48,117 nucleotides of DNA from Firmicutes bacterium ADurb.Bin182 (GCA_002070205.1 MWCU01000125.1:1-48117), one strand, 5' to 3'. Numbered from the stretch's first letter, positions 7,812 to 17,433 are shown. Notes: generated from the letters alone by a model not told the origin. Translations and numbers: made by a program.

Positions 7812-9161
7812 TCAGGACAGATATTTTTCCGCGCATTTGTTTGCATCGTATGCAAGCTTCTCTTCGTCAATCGAAGCAAGCCGTCCTTTTTGCACCGTGA
7901 CTTTTCCGTTCACTACGGTATAATCGACGCAGCCCTTGATTCCGACCGTGCCGAGCAAGGCCATCGGGTCGCGGCATGCGCCTGCAAGTTCAAGCCTTTG
8001 CGAATCGATCATAAACAGGTCCGCGCGCTTGCCGATTTCGATGCTGCCGATGTCATTCCTCCCCAAAAGCTTTGCGCCGCCTCCGGTGGCCATCTTTAAA
8101 ACATCGTATGCGCTCGGCGCCTCATCTTTAAAATACAGCCGGTGCAAAAGATAGCAGACCCTTATTTCCTCTAAAAGGTTGGATCCGTCGTTGCTTGCGC
8201 TTCCGTCCGCGCCAAGTCCCACAGGAACGCCGAGCCTCAGCATTTTGGGAATATCGGCGACGCCGCTCGAAAGCTTCATATTGGATATGGGGCAGTGGCA
8301 TATCCCTGTCCTTGTGCGCGCAAGTTCCAAAAGCTCTGCATCGCTGAAAAAAATACCGTGCGCGTACCATACGTCCTCACCCGTCCAGCCTGCTTTCTGC
8401 ATATATTCAAAGGGTCTGACTCCCGCTCTTTCAAGGGTGTATTTTTCCTCATCGAGCGTTTCGCAAAGATGCGTATGCAGCCTTACTCCCTTTTGGCGCG
8501 CCAGAGCCGCGGTTTGCTCCAAAAGTTCGCCCGTAACCGAGAAAGGGGAGCACGGAGCAAGAACTATTCGGCGCATGGAGCCTTCCGAAGGGTCGTGATA
8601 CTCCTCGATAAGCCTTAAGGAATCCGAAAGGATTTCGTCGACGTCCTGCACAACGGAATCAGGCGGCAGTCCTCCGTCTTTTTCTGAAAGGCTCATGGAG
8701 CCGCGTGAAGCGTGCATTCTGATTCCGAGGATCGAGGCGGCCTCAAACTGAGCGTCTATAAGGAGGTCCGCACCCTTTGGAAATACGTAATGGTGATCGA
8801 AGCAGGTCGTGCAGCCGTTTTTCATGAGCTCGGCGAGACCTGTCAGAGAGGAGAGCCTGACAACTTCCCTGTCCAGGTTCTTCCATATTTCGTAAAGCGC
8901 TTTCAGCCAGTCGAAAAGCTCCATTTTCTGCACTTTCGGAAGATTTCGAGAAAATATCTGGTAAAGATGATTATGCGCGTTTACAAGTCCGGGATAAAGT
9001 ATCATGCCCGAAGCGTCAATAACTTCATCCGCGCATATTCCGTCCGAATTCCCGATGCGCCGGATGATGCCTTCCTCTATATAAACGTCCGTACCCTCAT
9101 ATACTGTGTCCGAATCATCGCAGCTTACGATGCTGCGTACGTTTTTAATCAAAAGGCTCAT
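7812..9161 (-). CDS. 8-oxoguanine deaminase-like amidohydrolase
   Basis: A 449-residue member of the COG0402 metal-dependent deaminases. The metal ligands are visible: NAHNHLYQ near residue 65, THLCETLDE, the AHG His, and GADGSASND. The stretches RNLPKVQKMELFDWLKALY and GCTTCFDHHYVFP, and APCSPFSV, resemble 8-oxoguanine deaminases/hydroxyatrazine hydrolases more than methylthioadenosine or guanine deaminases. It would convert 8-oxoguanine to urate and ammonia. HLCE replaces the more usual HLAE. The start at 9161 follows AGGAGA. It forms an operon with msrA and is divergent from opp. Confidence 0.78.
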   Translation of the reverse strand: MSLLIKNVRSIVSCDDSDTVYEGTDVYIEEGIIRRIGNSDGICADEVIDASGMILYPGLVNAHNHLYQIFSRNLPKVQKMELFDWLKALYEIWKNLDREVVRLSSLTGLAELMKNGCTTCFDHHYVFPKGADLLIDAQFEAASILGIRMHASRGSMSLSEKDGGLPPDSVVQDVDEILSDSLRLIEEYHDPSEGSMRRIVLAPCSPFSVTGELLEQTAALARQKGVRLHTHLCETLDEEKYTLERAGVRPFEYMQKAGWTGEDVWYAHGIFFSDAELLELARTRTGICHCPISNMKLSSGVADIPKMLRLGVPVGLGADGSASNDGSNLLEEIRVCYLLHRLYFKDEAPSAYDVLKMATGGGAKLLGRNDIGSIEIGKRADLFMIDSQRLELAGACRDPMALLGTVGIKGCVDYTVVNGKVTVQKGRLASIDEEKLAYDANKCAEKYLS

Positions 9162-9378
9162 TGCATTCTCCTCTTTCTGTTTGTTATTATATCCCAAACG
9201 AGAACAAGTTTAAATAAAATTCCGGTCAAGGTCCGGAAAAACGCGATAACACGGGCAGCGACCGATATATAGTATATTTTGGATATTTTTTCGGCCTGTA
9301 TCTAGTGCGCTTTTTATTACCCGGGTCATTTTGCATGGATATCGATTGTCCGTACAAGCCGGAGCAATTGAGTATAAA

Positions 9379-9403
9379 TATGCATAAACTGCATATTTAT
9401 GCA
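9379..9403. promoter_or_regulatory. Clustered TATGCA / TGCATA half-sites
   Basis: TATGCA-TAAAC-TGCATA-TT-TATGCA: three alternating half-sites forming two overlapping inverted repeats with 5- and 2-nt spacers. They lie about 155 nt upstream of the opp -35 box. The same half-sites occur at 2277-2291. Confidence 0.35.
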
Positions 9404-9555
9404 AATAATATCCGCCGATAGTGCTTGTGCGGCTTATTTCCAAACAGTCATGGGATTTTCGGAAAAAGTCGGTTTATTTTATAAAATCAGGCTGTTGCGT
9501 ACATAAATATGCTATATCTTTAATAAATTGCTTAACGCGGATAATGTATAAATCC

Positions 9556-9584
9556 TTGACATATTATAAATCGTAAAGTATCAT
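9556..9584 (+). promoter_or_regulatory. Promoter of the opp operon
   Basis: A consensus TTGACA at 9556-9561, a 17-nt spacer and TATCAT at 9579-9584. Confidence 0.7.
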
Positions 9585-9685
9585 TTAATAAACTGCGCAG
9601 ATACTCATAAACTCGAATTCTGTTGATATCGTTATAGAGCATGATAATATTCTGCGCTCCTTGTGTGGAGGGAGAAACGACTTTT

Positions 9686-10597
9686 ATGTGGAAGTACATA
9701 CTTAAAAGGTTCGGTCTCGCCATTGTGACGGTGTTTATCATTATAACGATAACATTCTTCACAATGAACGCGATACCAGGCGGTCCTTTTGAAAAAGAAA
9801 AAGCGCCCGACCCCGCTGTTAAAGCGTTGCTAGAGGCGCGTTTTCATCTCGACAAACCCGTTCCCGTGCAGTTCTGGTACTACCTCACCGATATGTTCAG
9901 GGGAGACTTCGGCATTTCGCTTAAAACCGGACGCAACATCATGCAAACCATCAACGAATCCTTCGCCATATCCGCCAAGCTTGGAGGTATCGCCGCACTT
10001 GCTGCCCTTGCCGCCGGGCTGGTGCTCGGCTCCATAGCGGCGATAATGCGCAACGGTGTGTTTGACCGCGTCATTATATTTTTCACTACTCTTTTCGTAT
10101 CCGTACCAAGCTTTGTTCTGGCGACGCTGCTGCTGCTGGTTTTCTGCTTAAAGCTCGCCTGGTTTCCGGTCTGGTCAGCGGAGTCTCACAGTTATTTTCT
10201 GCCCATTCTGGCGCTTGCGCTCTATCCGATGAGCTATATAACGCGCCTGACAAAATCCAGCATGCTCGACGTTCTCGGACAGGATTATATACGAACCGCC
10301 AGGTCCAAAGGCCTTGCGGAGACCAAGGTCATTTTTAAACACGCACTCAGAAACGCGCTCATCCCCGTCATTACCTACATGGGGCCTTTGGTCGCATACA
10401 TCCTTACGGGCAGCCTTGTTGTGGAAACGGTATTCACCATCGGGGGCCTCGGTTCAAAATTCGTTACGGGAATCACAAACCGTGATTACCCCATGGTCAT
10501 GGCAACCACCATATTCCTCTCCGTTCTGATGGTTGTGGCTACTTTGATAAGCGATCTGATCTACAAGCTCGTGGATCCGAAAATCAGCTTTGATTAA
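9686..10597 (+). CDS. oppB: Oligopeptide ABC transporter permease OppB
   Basis: The first membrane subunit of a peptide importer, 303 residues. It opens with MWKYILKRF and a membrane helix, followed by the NAIPGGPFEKEKAPDPA periplasmic-side segment typical of OppB/DppB and five further helices. The EAA loop reads DYIRTARSKGLAETKVIFKHALRNALIP, the coupling site for the ATPases. The start at 9686 follows GGAGGGAG. The stop is 12 nt before oppC. Confidence 0.93.
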   Translation: MWKYILKRFGLAIVTVFIIITITFFTMNAIPGGPFEKEKAPDPAVKALLEARFHLDKPVPVQFWYYLTDMFRGDFGISLKTGRNIMQTINESFAISAKLGGIAALAALAAGLVLGSIAAIMRNGVFDRVIIFFTTLFVSVPSFVLATLLLLVFCLKLAWFPVWSAESHSYFLPILALALYPMSYITRLTKSSMLDVLGQDYIRTARSKGLAETKVIFKHALRNALIPVITYMGPLVAYILTGSLVVETVFTIGGLGSKFVTGITNRDYPMVMATTIFLSVLMVVATLISDLIYKLVDPKISFD

Positions 10598-10609
10598 GGA
10601 GGTGTTGAT

Positions 10610-11683
10610 ATGAACGAGAATGATCGGATTCCCAAAAAGCAGCTGCTCAGCCTTCAGCTTGACCTTTCCAAGTTCGAACCGGCGAGTGACGAGGAAAAAG
10701 AACAGCATGTGCACATGCGCGAGCCTTCCACGTTTTTCCGCGACGGCATGAAAAAGCTTTTCAGAAACCCGCTTGCGGTGGGCAGCATAATCGTGCTGGC
10801 GCTCATGATAATCACAATCGTATTTGCTCCTTTAATAGTTCCATACAGCTATGAAGGAATGATCGAAGTTGACGGTGTGCGCGACAAGAGCGCGAAAAAC
10901 CTTGCGCCTATGACCTACTCAAAACGCGAACAGGAAGCCATCGACAGGGGCGAAAAGATATTCCCGCATATATTCGGGACGGATGCGCTCTGCCGCGACT
11001 ACTTCATCAGAGTCGTATACGGTGCGCGCGTATCGCTTGCCGTCGGCTTGTTCGCAAGTTTGATAGTTCTTATAATCGGCCTTGTTTACGGTTCGGTTTC
11101 AGGTTATGTGGGCGGCAGGGCGGATCTTGTGATGATGCGTATTGTCGACATCATTTACTCCCTCCCCGACCTTCTCATGATCATATTGCTTTCGGTCGTG
11201 CTCGATCCGCTTCTCAAGAGTTCCATCGCCAACACTTCTCTTGAGAAGATCGGAACGAATATGATAAGCCTTTTCATCGTGTTCGGGCTCCTTTATTGGG
11301 TCGGTATGGCGCGGCTTGTACGCGGCCAGATCCTTTCGATTAAGAAGAACGAATATGTGCTTGCGGCACGCGCTTTAGGTGCCAAGGGCGTACGAATCGT
11401 GAGAAAGCACGTCCTTCCTAACTGCATAAGCGTCATATTCATATCGACCGCTTTGCAGATACCTGCGGCGATATTTACGGAAAGCTTTTTGAGCTTCGTC
11501 GGTCTCGGCGTTCAGGCGCCGATGCCTAGTCTCGGTTCGCTCGCGAACGCCGCGCGCGAGGGATTGCAGAGCTATCCTTACAAGCTCGTGTACCCGGCGG
11601 TCGCGATCTGCCTTATCGTTCTCGCGTTCAATCTTTTGGGCGACGGGCTGCGCGACGCTTTCGACCCGAAATTGAGGAAATGA
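10610..11683 (+). CDS. oppC: Oligopeptide ABC transporter permease OppC
   Basis: The second membrane subunit, 357 residues. It begins with a long cytoplasmic N-terminus (about 55 residues), then the first helix, a large loop with FGTDALCRDYFIRVVYGARVSL, and helices with the EAA motif EYVLAARALGAKGVRIVRKHVLPN. The SLGSLANAAREGL segment is typical of OppC/DppC. A strong AAGGAGGTG ribosome site precedes ATG 10610. It is cotranscribed with oppB and oppD. Confidence 0.93.
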   Translation: MNENDRIPKKQLLSLQLDLSKFEPASDEEKEQHVHMREPSTFFRDGMKKLFRNPLAVGSIIVLALMIITIVFAPLIVPYSYEGMIEVDGVRDKSAKNLAPMTYSKREQEAIDRGEKIFPHIFGTDALCRDYFIRVVYGARVSLAVGLFASLIVLIIGLVYGSVSGYVGGRADLVMMRIVDIIYSLPDLLMIILLSVVLDPLLKSSIANTSLEKIGTNMISLFIVFGLLYWVGMARLVRGQILSIKKNEYVLAARALGAKGVRIVRKHVLPNCISVIFISTALQIPAAIFTESFLSFVGLGVQAPMPSLGSLANAAREGLQSYPYKLVYPAVAICLIVLAFNLLGDGLRDAFDPKLRK

Positions 11684-11686
11684 CAT

Positions 11687-12709
11687 ATGAAAGATACATT
11701 ATTGAATGTTAAAGATTTGCAGACAGCCTTCTTCACGGATTCGGGCGTCGTTCGCGCCGTAAACGGGGTTTCGTTCAACCTCGAGAAGGGCAAGGTTCTC
11801 GGAATAGTGGGCGAATCCGGTTCAGGCAAAAGCGTGACGGCCTATTCGATACTTCGCATACTCGTCGATCCCGGAAAGGTAGTCGGCGGCGAGGTGTTTT
11901 TCAAAGGCGAGGATGTGCTGAAATATTCGAAACGCGAGATACGCTCGCTTCGCGGAGAAAAAATCAGCATCATTTTCCAGGATCCGATGACGAGCCTCAA
12001 TCCCGTTTATACGGTCGGCAATCAGCTTATGGAAACCATTATGCTGCATACGGACCGCAACCGCAGCGAAGCGCGGCAGCGCGCGATCGAAATGCTCACG
12101 CTCGTCGGCGTAAACGACCCTGAGAAGCGCGTTAAACAGTATCCGCACGAGCTTTCCGGAGGCATGCGCCAGAGGGTCATGATCGCCATGGCGCTAGCAT
12201 GCGAGCCGGACATACTTATAGCTGACGAACCGACCACCGCGCTCGACGTCACCATACAGGCGCAGATACTCGAACTTATGCAGGAACTTCAAAAGAAGCT
12301 GGGTATGGCGATCATCATAATAACGCACGACCTCGGCGTCATTGCCGACATGTGCGACGAGATCATCGTCATGTATGCGGGGCGTATCTGTGAGCGAGGC
12401 ACCTCGGATGAAATCTTCTATAACCCGAAACATGAATATACCAAAGGCTTGCTGCGCTCCATCCCCAAGCTCGGCATGGGGCACATAAGGCTTAAGCCCA
12501 TCGGCGGTTCGCCCGTAGACCTTCTCAATATGCCCAAGGGCTGCGCCTTCGCTTCGCGCTGCGATCGCGCGATGAAGATCTGCCTCACAAACCAGCCGGA
12601 CGAGATCGCTATAGGCCCCGAACATATGGCGGCATGCTGGATGAACGTGAAAGCAGTCTATGATGAGGCCGCGGACAGCGGCAATAAACAAGGCGGTGAC
12701 GATAAATGA
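11687..12709 (+). CDS. oppD: Oligopeptide ABC transporter ATPase OppD
   Basis: A nucleotide-binding subunit of 340 residues: Walker A GESGSGKS (42-49), Q-loop QDPMTSLNP, signature LSGGMRQR, Walker [13 protein letters not shown] and the H-loop THDLG. The C-terminal oligopeptide extension contains [15 protein letters not shown], whose cysteines in relatives bind a 4Fe-4S cluster or metal. Starts 3 nt after oppC and overlaps oppF by 4 nt (ATGA). Confidence 0.95.
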   Translation: MKDTLLNVKDLQTAFFTDSGVVRAVNGVSFNLEKGKVLGIVGESGSGKSVTAYSILRILVDPGKVVGGEVFFKGEDVLKYSKREIRSLRGEKISIIFQDPMTSLNPVYTVGNQLMETIMLHTDRNRSEARQRAIEMLTLVGVNDPEKRVKQYPHELSGGMRQRVMIAMALACEPDILIADEPTTALDVTIQAQILELMQELQKKLGMAIIIITHDLGVIADMCDEIIVMYAGRICERGTSDEIFYNPKHEYTKGLLRSIPKLGMGHIRLKPIGGSPVDLLNMPKGCAFASRCDRAMKICLTNQPDEIAIGPEHMAACWMNVKAVYDEAADSGNKQGGDDK

Positions 12710-13665
12710 GCGGCAAGCTTCTTGAAGTAAAAAACCTTAAGCAGTATTTTCCGATAAAGACGGGTCTGTTCGAAACAACGCCGCTGAAGGCGGTTGACGA
12801 TGTTTCCTTCTCAATAGAGAAAGGCGAAACTCTGGGTTTGGTCGGCGAGTCCGGCTGCGGCAAGACCACAGTCGGCCGGTCGCTATTGCACCTGTACAGG
12901 CCGACTGGCGGCGAGATCTATTATGACGGCAAGCCGGTCAATGCGAAAAATATCGAAAGCTACCGCAAAGATATGCAGATGGTGTTCCAGGACCCCTATT
13001 CCTCGCTCAATCCGCGAATGACCGTCGGCGATATCATCGGCGAACCGCTCGATATACATCGCCTGTATTCGAATAAGCAGGAGCGCAAGGAAAAAATAGA
13101 ATACCTTCTGGATTTGGTAGGGCTTTCGAGCGAGCATGCCACAAGGTATGCGCATGAGTTCTCGGGCGGCCAGAGGCAGCGTATAGGAATCGCCCGCGCT
13201 CTCGCGGTGGACCCCAAGTTTATAGTTTGCGATGAGCCGGTGAGCGCGCTCGATGTTTCCATTCAGGCGCAAATAATCAATACGTTTGAGGATCTGCAGA
13301 TAAAGCTCGGAATCGCTTACCTGTTTATCGCGCACGACCTTCTCATCGTGCAGCACATGAGCCGCCGCATCGCCGTCATGTACCTCGGCAAGCTTGTGGA
13401 GCTTGCCAATGCCGATGAACTGTGCGAGCATCCGGTGCATCCGTATTCCGTTTCGCTCATGTCCGCGGTACCCGTTCCGGATCCCAAGATGGCGCGGAGC
13501 CGCCGCCGAATAGTGCTCGAGGGCGACGTTCCGAGTCCTCTAAGGATGCCCAGCGGCTGCGCTTTCCGTACCCGCTGCCGTTACGCTACCGAAAAATGCG
13601 CCGAGGCTACGCCTCCTCTGACCGACAGGGGAGGAGAGCATTTCGTGGCCTGCTGGAACGCGTAA
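12706..13665 (+). CDS. oppF: Oligopeptide ABC transporter ATPase OppF
   Basis: The second nucleotide-binding subunit, 319 residues: Walker A GESGCGKT (47-54), Q-loop [13 protein letters not shown], signature FSGGQRQR, Walker [14 protein letters not shown]-loop AHDL. The C-terminal extension has [14 protein letters not shown]. It is translationally coupled to oppD through the ATGA overlap and pairs with it to energise OppBC. Confidence 0.95.
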   Translation: MSGKLLEVKNLKQYFPIKTGLFETTPLKAVDDVSFSIEKGETLGLVGESGCGKTTVGRSLLHLYRPTGGEIYYDGKPVNAKNIESYRKDMQMVFQDPYSSLNPRMTVGDIIGEPLDIHRLYSNKQERKEKIEYLLDLVGLSSEHATRYAHEFSGGQRQRIGIARALAVDPKFIVCDEPVSALDVSIQAQIINTFEDLQIKLGIAYLFIAHDLLIVQHMSRRIAVMYLGKLVELANADELCEHPVHPYSVSLMSAVPVPDPKMARSRRRIVLEGDVPSPLRMPSGCAFRTRCRYATEKCAEATPPLTDRGGEHFVACWNA

Positions 13666-13685
13666 TACGAATGCATATATACATG

Positions 13686-13714
13686 TTTACAACCGGTGAG
13701 GATTATGATATACT
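13686..13714 (+). promoter_or_regulatory. Internal promoter ahead of oppA
   Basis: TTTACA at 13686-13691, a 17-nt spacer and TATACT at 13709-13714, in the 99-bp gap after oppF. It would allow the binding protein to be made in excess over the permease. Confidence 0.6.
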
Positions 13715-13764
13715 ACCATAATTCACAGCGGTTGCAATAAAGGAAAATAAAAGGAGGAAGAAAA

Positions 13765-15525
13765 ATGAACTTTAAAAAGACCTTTGCACTGTTGCTGGCG
13801 CTTATCATGATCGTTGCATTGGCCGTCAGCTGTACTCCCAAAGAGCCGGTTAAGGAGCCCGAAACTCCCACCCAGAAACCGGAAGCTCCGGAGCAGGAAC
13901 CGGTCGACCCTCGTCCCGATTGGTCAGAGTATGATCGTCTGATTTCGGAAATCAAATCCACGACCGATTTCGCCAATCGCGTTACCCTGATGCACCAGGC
14001 CGAGGACATCCTTATGGATACCGGCGCTGTCATGCCCATTTATTACTACAATGACAGCTACATGATGAGGTCCACCGTCCAAGGGATGTATGCCAACGTA
14101 TTCGGCACCAAATTCTTCGATAAGGCTACCGTTGAAGGATCCGACACGCTTCGCCTTCAGCTTGCATCGGAGCCGGATCGTCTCGACCCCGCCCTCAACA
14201 GCTCGGTCGACGGCGCCTGCCTCGCAGCGGCCAGTTTCGGCGGTCTGTACACCTACGACGAACAGGGTCAGCTTGTGCCCAACTTTGCAGAAAGCTACAC
14301 CGTTTCCGAAGACGGTCTGACCTACGTATTCACGCTTAAGGAAGGCCTTAAGTGGAGCGACGGAAGTCCCCTGACCGCGGCCGACTTTGAATATTCCTGG
14401 AAGCGCGCCGCCAACACGGAGACCGGTGCCGACTATGCTTACATGTTCAGCGGCATCGCGGGCTATGACAAAGTCGGTGAGGATCCCGAAGCCCTTGAGG
14501 TCAAAGCCGAAGGCAATACGCTTACAGTCAACCTTATTGCACCCTGTGCTTACATGCTTGACCTCATGGCTTTCCCGACATTCTTTGCGGTACCTCAGGC
14601 TGCAGTTGAATCCGCTGCCGGATATAAGGATGCGAGCGGCAACATCATCGATGCCGGTGCCTGGGCACTTGAAGCCGGTTTCGTTTGCAGCGGTCCGTAT
14701 AAGCTCGAGAGCTGGACTCATGAAGAGAGCATGGTCTATGTGAAGAACGAAAATTACTGGGATGCGGCGAACGTAAAGCTTGAGAAGCTCGAGTTCATGC
14801 TCTCTGCGGACGATGTCGCTATCTATGCGGCTTATCGCGCCGGCGACCTCGACTTCATCGATACCGTTCCCAACGACGAGATTAAAACTTTGCTCGAGAC
14901 AAACGATCCCGAGTTCTATACGGTTGATAACCTCGGCACCTACTATGTGTGCTTCAACGTCAAATCGCCGCTGTTCGAAGGCAAGACCCCCGAGCAGGCA
15001 TCCGCTATGCGCCGCGCGTTCAGCTTCCTGATCGACCGCGAGTATATCGTTGAGACCGTCGGCCAGACCGGGCAGGTTCCCGCGACGAGCTTTTTGCCCA
15101 AAGGTATGCTCGACGGCAACGGCGGCATATTCAAAGACGCGAATGCCTGGGATTATCCCAACGGCTCCGACGGTTATGTAGGCACCACTCCCGAAGTCGA
15201 AACAGCTATCGAACTTCTCGAGTCCGCGGGCTTTAAGTTCGAGAACGGCGTGCTTTCCGCCGAAACACCTATCAGCTTCGAGTATATAATCAACGAGAGC
15301 ACGGGCCATGTCGCCATCGCCGAGTGCATCCAGCAGGACCTCGCGGTTGTCGGTATCAACATGACGATCAAGACGCTTGACTGGGATACGCTTCTCGCAG
15401 AGCGCAAGGCCGGTAATTACGACATTTCGCGCAACGGCTGGATCGCCGACTTCAACGACCCCATCAACATGCTTGAGATGTGGATAACGGACAGCGGCAA
15501 CAACGATTGCCAGTTCGGCAGATAA
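13765..15525 (+). CDS. oppA: Circularly permuted oligopeptide-binding lipoprotein OppA
   Basis: A 586-residue lipoprotein: signal peptide with lipobox AVSC (Cys23), then a Pro/Glu-rich linker (24-52). Residues 53-123 (WSEYDRLISEIKSTTD, QAEDILMDTGAVMPIYYY, GMYAN) match the C-terminal end of ordinary OppA/DppA proteins, not the beginning. Residues from about 124 (SDTLRLQLASEPDRLDPAL) match the ordinary mature N-terminus and run colinearly through WSDGSPLTAADFEYSW to RNGWIADFNDPINML and DSGNNDCQFGR, where the chain stops exactly where the 53-123 segment should follow. So the normal C-terminal block has moved to the front. AGGAGGAAG precedes the ATG; a strong terminator follows. The fold puts both ends in domain I, so the protein may well be functional. 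Confidence 0.92.
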   Translation: MNFKKTFALLLALIMIVALAVSCTPKEPVKEPETPTQKPEAPEQEPVDPRPDWSEYDRLISEIKSTTDFANRVTLMHQAEDILMDTGAVMPIYYYNDSYMMRSTVQGMYANVFGTKFFDKATVEGSDTLRLQLASEPDRLDPALNSSVDGACLAAASFGGLYTYDEQGQLVPNFAESYTVSEDGLTYVFTLKEGLKWSDGSPLTAADFEYSWKRAANTETGADYAYMFSGIAGYDKVGEDPEALEVKAEGNTLTVNLIAPCAYMLDLMAFPTFFAVPQAAVESAAGYKDASGNIIDAGAWALEAGFVCSGPYKLESWTHEESMVYVKNENYWDAANVKLEKLEFMLSADDVAIYAAYRAGDLDFIDTVPNDEIKTLLETNDPEFYTVDNLGTYYVCFNVKSPLFEGKTPEQASAMRRAFSFLIDREYIVETVGQTGQVPATSFLPKGMLDGNGGIFKDANAWDYPNGSDGYVGTTPEVETAIELLESAGFKFENGVLSAETPISFEYIINESTGHVAIAECIQQDLAVVGINMTIKTLDWDTLLAERKAGNYDISRNGWIADFNDPINMLEMWITDSGNNDCQFGR

Positions 15526-15540
15526 TTTCAAAACAACCTT

Positions 15541-15568
15541 AAAGGAGCGGCCGGTCGGCCGCTCCTTT
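15541..15568. terminator. Bidirectional terminator between oppA and the flippase gene
   Basis: A perfect 12-bp stem AAAGGAGCGGCC / GGCCGCTCCTTT around GGTC, followed by a T-rich stretch on the plus strand. The convergent gene stops at 15586. Confidence 0.85.
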
Positions 15569-15585
15569 CCTTGTTTTAGCATGTG

Positions 15586-17160
15586 TCACCTTAAGGACCT
15601 GCCGGCCGTTTCCCCGGCGATATGCGGCGCGCTTTTATTTCTGAATATCGATTTAAACCAGTCGATATCATCGGTTTTTATGCACCCTGTCAGAATGAGC
15701 AATAAGAAATATACCGCGATAACCGGAATCATTTCAAGAGCAAGCATGGCGCCGTTATGTATTTTGCATGAAGCAGTGCTGCGATAGAGGAATGCCGCGG
15801 CAAACCCGGCGGCGACGATGGAAAATACCGGTTTGATTATACAGTTCATAAGCTGAAGTTTCAGCTTTGAAACCATGAGAAGTCTGCCGATGCTGAGCGT
15901 CATGTTCAGAATTTTTGTACAAAACAAAACGAGTATTAAGCCGTCAACGCCCATTTTCGGGATGAGTACAAACAAAAGGCCGACTTTGAGCATGGAGTCC
16001 AAAACGTTATATTTGAGCGAACTTACCTGCTGGTTTAGGCCGATAAGCATTCCGTCCGTCGCGAAGTCCAAATATATCAGAGGAACGAGCGGGGCAAGCT
16101 TGAATAAAACCGGCCCGACTTCTGCCGACCGGTAAATCAAAACTCCGAGGTCGCCTGCAAACAAAATGAATAAGCCGGCAATCAGTACCGACAAAAGCGA
16201 CGTGAACTGAATGACCCTTGTAATGACATATCGTATCTTGTTCTTCTGCTGGAGTACGTTTGCCTCGGAAATGACGGGAATCAGAATAGTCGAAACTGAT
16301 GAGAGGAACACTGAAGGGAATATGAGTAAAGGCATCGCCATGCCTTTCAGAATTCCGTATTGCTCAAGCGACGCTTTGGGCGAAGCACCGAATTTTTCAA
16401 GACCGGCGGGGATCATGATATTCTCAACCGTGTTTAAAAAACTGCGAACATACGAGCTTGCCGCAAGCGGAAAACATACGGCGGCGATGCGCTTGATTAT
16501 TCCGCGAGGCCCGCTCCCGCTCATCCGTTTTCGCTTCTCGAACCGGTAAAGCAGAATAAGATAAAGGCAGGCTCCCGCCTCGGATATAACGGAGCCGCAT
16601 GAGGCTGCGATGCAGGCATATTCAAGCCCTTTGGGCAGCATGACTTCAAGCAGTACAGCGGTCGACAGGAACCTGATGAGCTGCTCCAAAAGCAGCGAGG
16701 AAGAAGGTTTTACCGTATTTTTGACGCCGTGAAAATAACCGCGTATGCAGGAGGATATTCCCATAAAAGGAAGGCTTGGCGCTAAGAACTTCAGCGCGGA
16801 TACGGTCCTTCCGTCACGAAGGATATCATTTCCGATAGGACCGGAAAAGAAGAAAAGCGCAAGCGCTGCGAAGACGCTGAGGTACAGGCTTAGAATACAT
16901 GACTTTTTCAATACGAATCGCGCATTTTTTTCCGAACCCCTTCCTGTTTCCTCGGATACGAGCCGTATGACCGCCATACTGATGCCGGATGTGGATATGA
17001 CTGCCGCAGCGAAATAAACGGACAGGATAAGCTGTAACAGCCCCATGCCTTCAGGCCCGATTTTGTTGGAAATATAAACGGTGAAAAACATATCCGCAAA
17101 ACGGTTCAGCAAAGCCGTCCCCGTAAGTATAAGCGCGTGCCCAGCCAAAGCTCTTTTCAA
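15586..17160 (-). CDS. SpoVB-like MOP-family flippase
   Basis: A 524-residue polytopic membrane protein (about 13-14 helices) of the multidrug/oligosaccharidyl-lipid/polysaccharide exporter superfamily. The start MKRALAGHALILTGTALLNRFADMFF and the GPEGMGLLQLILSVY motif are characteristic of stage V sporulation protein B relatives, which act in cortex or cell-wall precursor export. RGYFHGVKN and the central VENIMIPAGLEKFG segment also fit. The start is a TTG at 17160 with a GGCGGAT-like ribosome site; an ATG seven bases upstream is out of frame. Spore formation is suggested but cannot be concluded from this gene alone. Confidence 0.8.
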   Translation of the reverse strand: MKRALAGHALILTGTALLNRFADMFFTVYISNKIGPEGMGLLQLILSVYFAAAVISTSGISMAVIRLVSEETGRGSEKNARFVLKKSCILSLYLSVFAALALFFFSGPIGNDILRDGRTVSALKFLAPSLPFMGISSCIRGYFHGVKNTVKPSSSLLLEQLIRFLSTAVLLEVMLPKGLEYACIAASCGSVISEAGACLYLILLYRFEKRKRMSGSGPRGIIKRIAAVCFPLAASSYVRSFLNTVENIMIPAGLEKFGASPKASLEQYGILKGMAMPLLIFPSVFLSSVSTILIPVISEANVLQQKNKIRYVITRVIQFTSLLSVLIAGLFILFAGDLGVLIYRSAEVGPVLFKLAPLVPLIYLDFATDGMLIGLNQQVSSLKYNVLDSMLKVGLLFVLIPKMGVDGLILVLFCTKILNMTLSIGRLLMVSKLKLQLMNCIIKPVFSIVAAGFAAAFLYRSTASCKIHNGAMLALEMIPVIAVYFLLLILTGCIKTDDIDWFKSIFRNKSAPHIAGETAGRSLR

Positions 17161-17307
17161 AATTCATCCGCCCCCGATATCCTTCTTTAAAATATGCCGG
17201 ACATAAGGCATATATCAGCGCTGAAAACCCTTTGCATTTGGCGTATAAGTTAAGCGGCAGGTCCGGTTGCGTTCGGCGCAGGCGGGGAGAAGAAACCGCC
17301 CGATCCC

Positions 17308-17336
17308 TTTACCAAATACGTATGCCGGCTTATAAT
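17308..17336 (+). promoter_or_regulatory. Promoter of the PNP-mtnA pair
   Basis: TTTACC at 17308-17313, a 17-nt spacer and TATAAT at 17331-17336. The roughly 90-nt leader contains a 7-bp GC hairpin (AGCCGCG / CGCGGCT, 17392-17408) just ahead of the ribosome site, which could influence translation. Confidence 0.6.
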
Positions 17337-17433
17337 AAAAGCATTGATAAGGGATCCGAAGTGTAAAAAGTACCGGACCGGAAAACAAAACAGCCGCGGG
17401 ACGCGGCTAAATACCATAAAAGGAATGATATCA

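Larger units (their letters stand above)
9162..9685. other. 524-bp gap between the deaminase gene and oppB
   Basis: AT-rich, no gene seen. It holds a minus-strand TATAAT box close to the deaminase start (about 9187-9192), a cluster of TATGCA/TGCATA half-sites (9379-9403), and the opp promoter (9556-9584), leaving a 5' leader of about 95 nt before oppB. Confidence 0.55.

Noticed and set aside
7812..9161. Methylthioadenosine/SAH deaminase feeding the PNP-MtnA pair
   Set aside because: The LFDWLKALY, DHHYVFP and GADGSASND blocks fit 8-oxoguanine deaminases better.
13924..15582. A 552-codon open frame opposite oppA
   Set aside because: It is antisense to a clear OppA, has no ribosome site and matches no family; the open frame reflects oppA codon choice.
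17392..17408. GC hairpin as an intrinsic terminator
   Set aside because: There is no T-run on the plus strand and no minus-strand gene that would need it; noted only as a leader structure.
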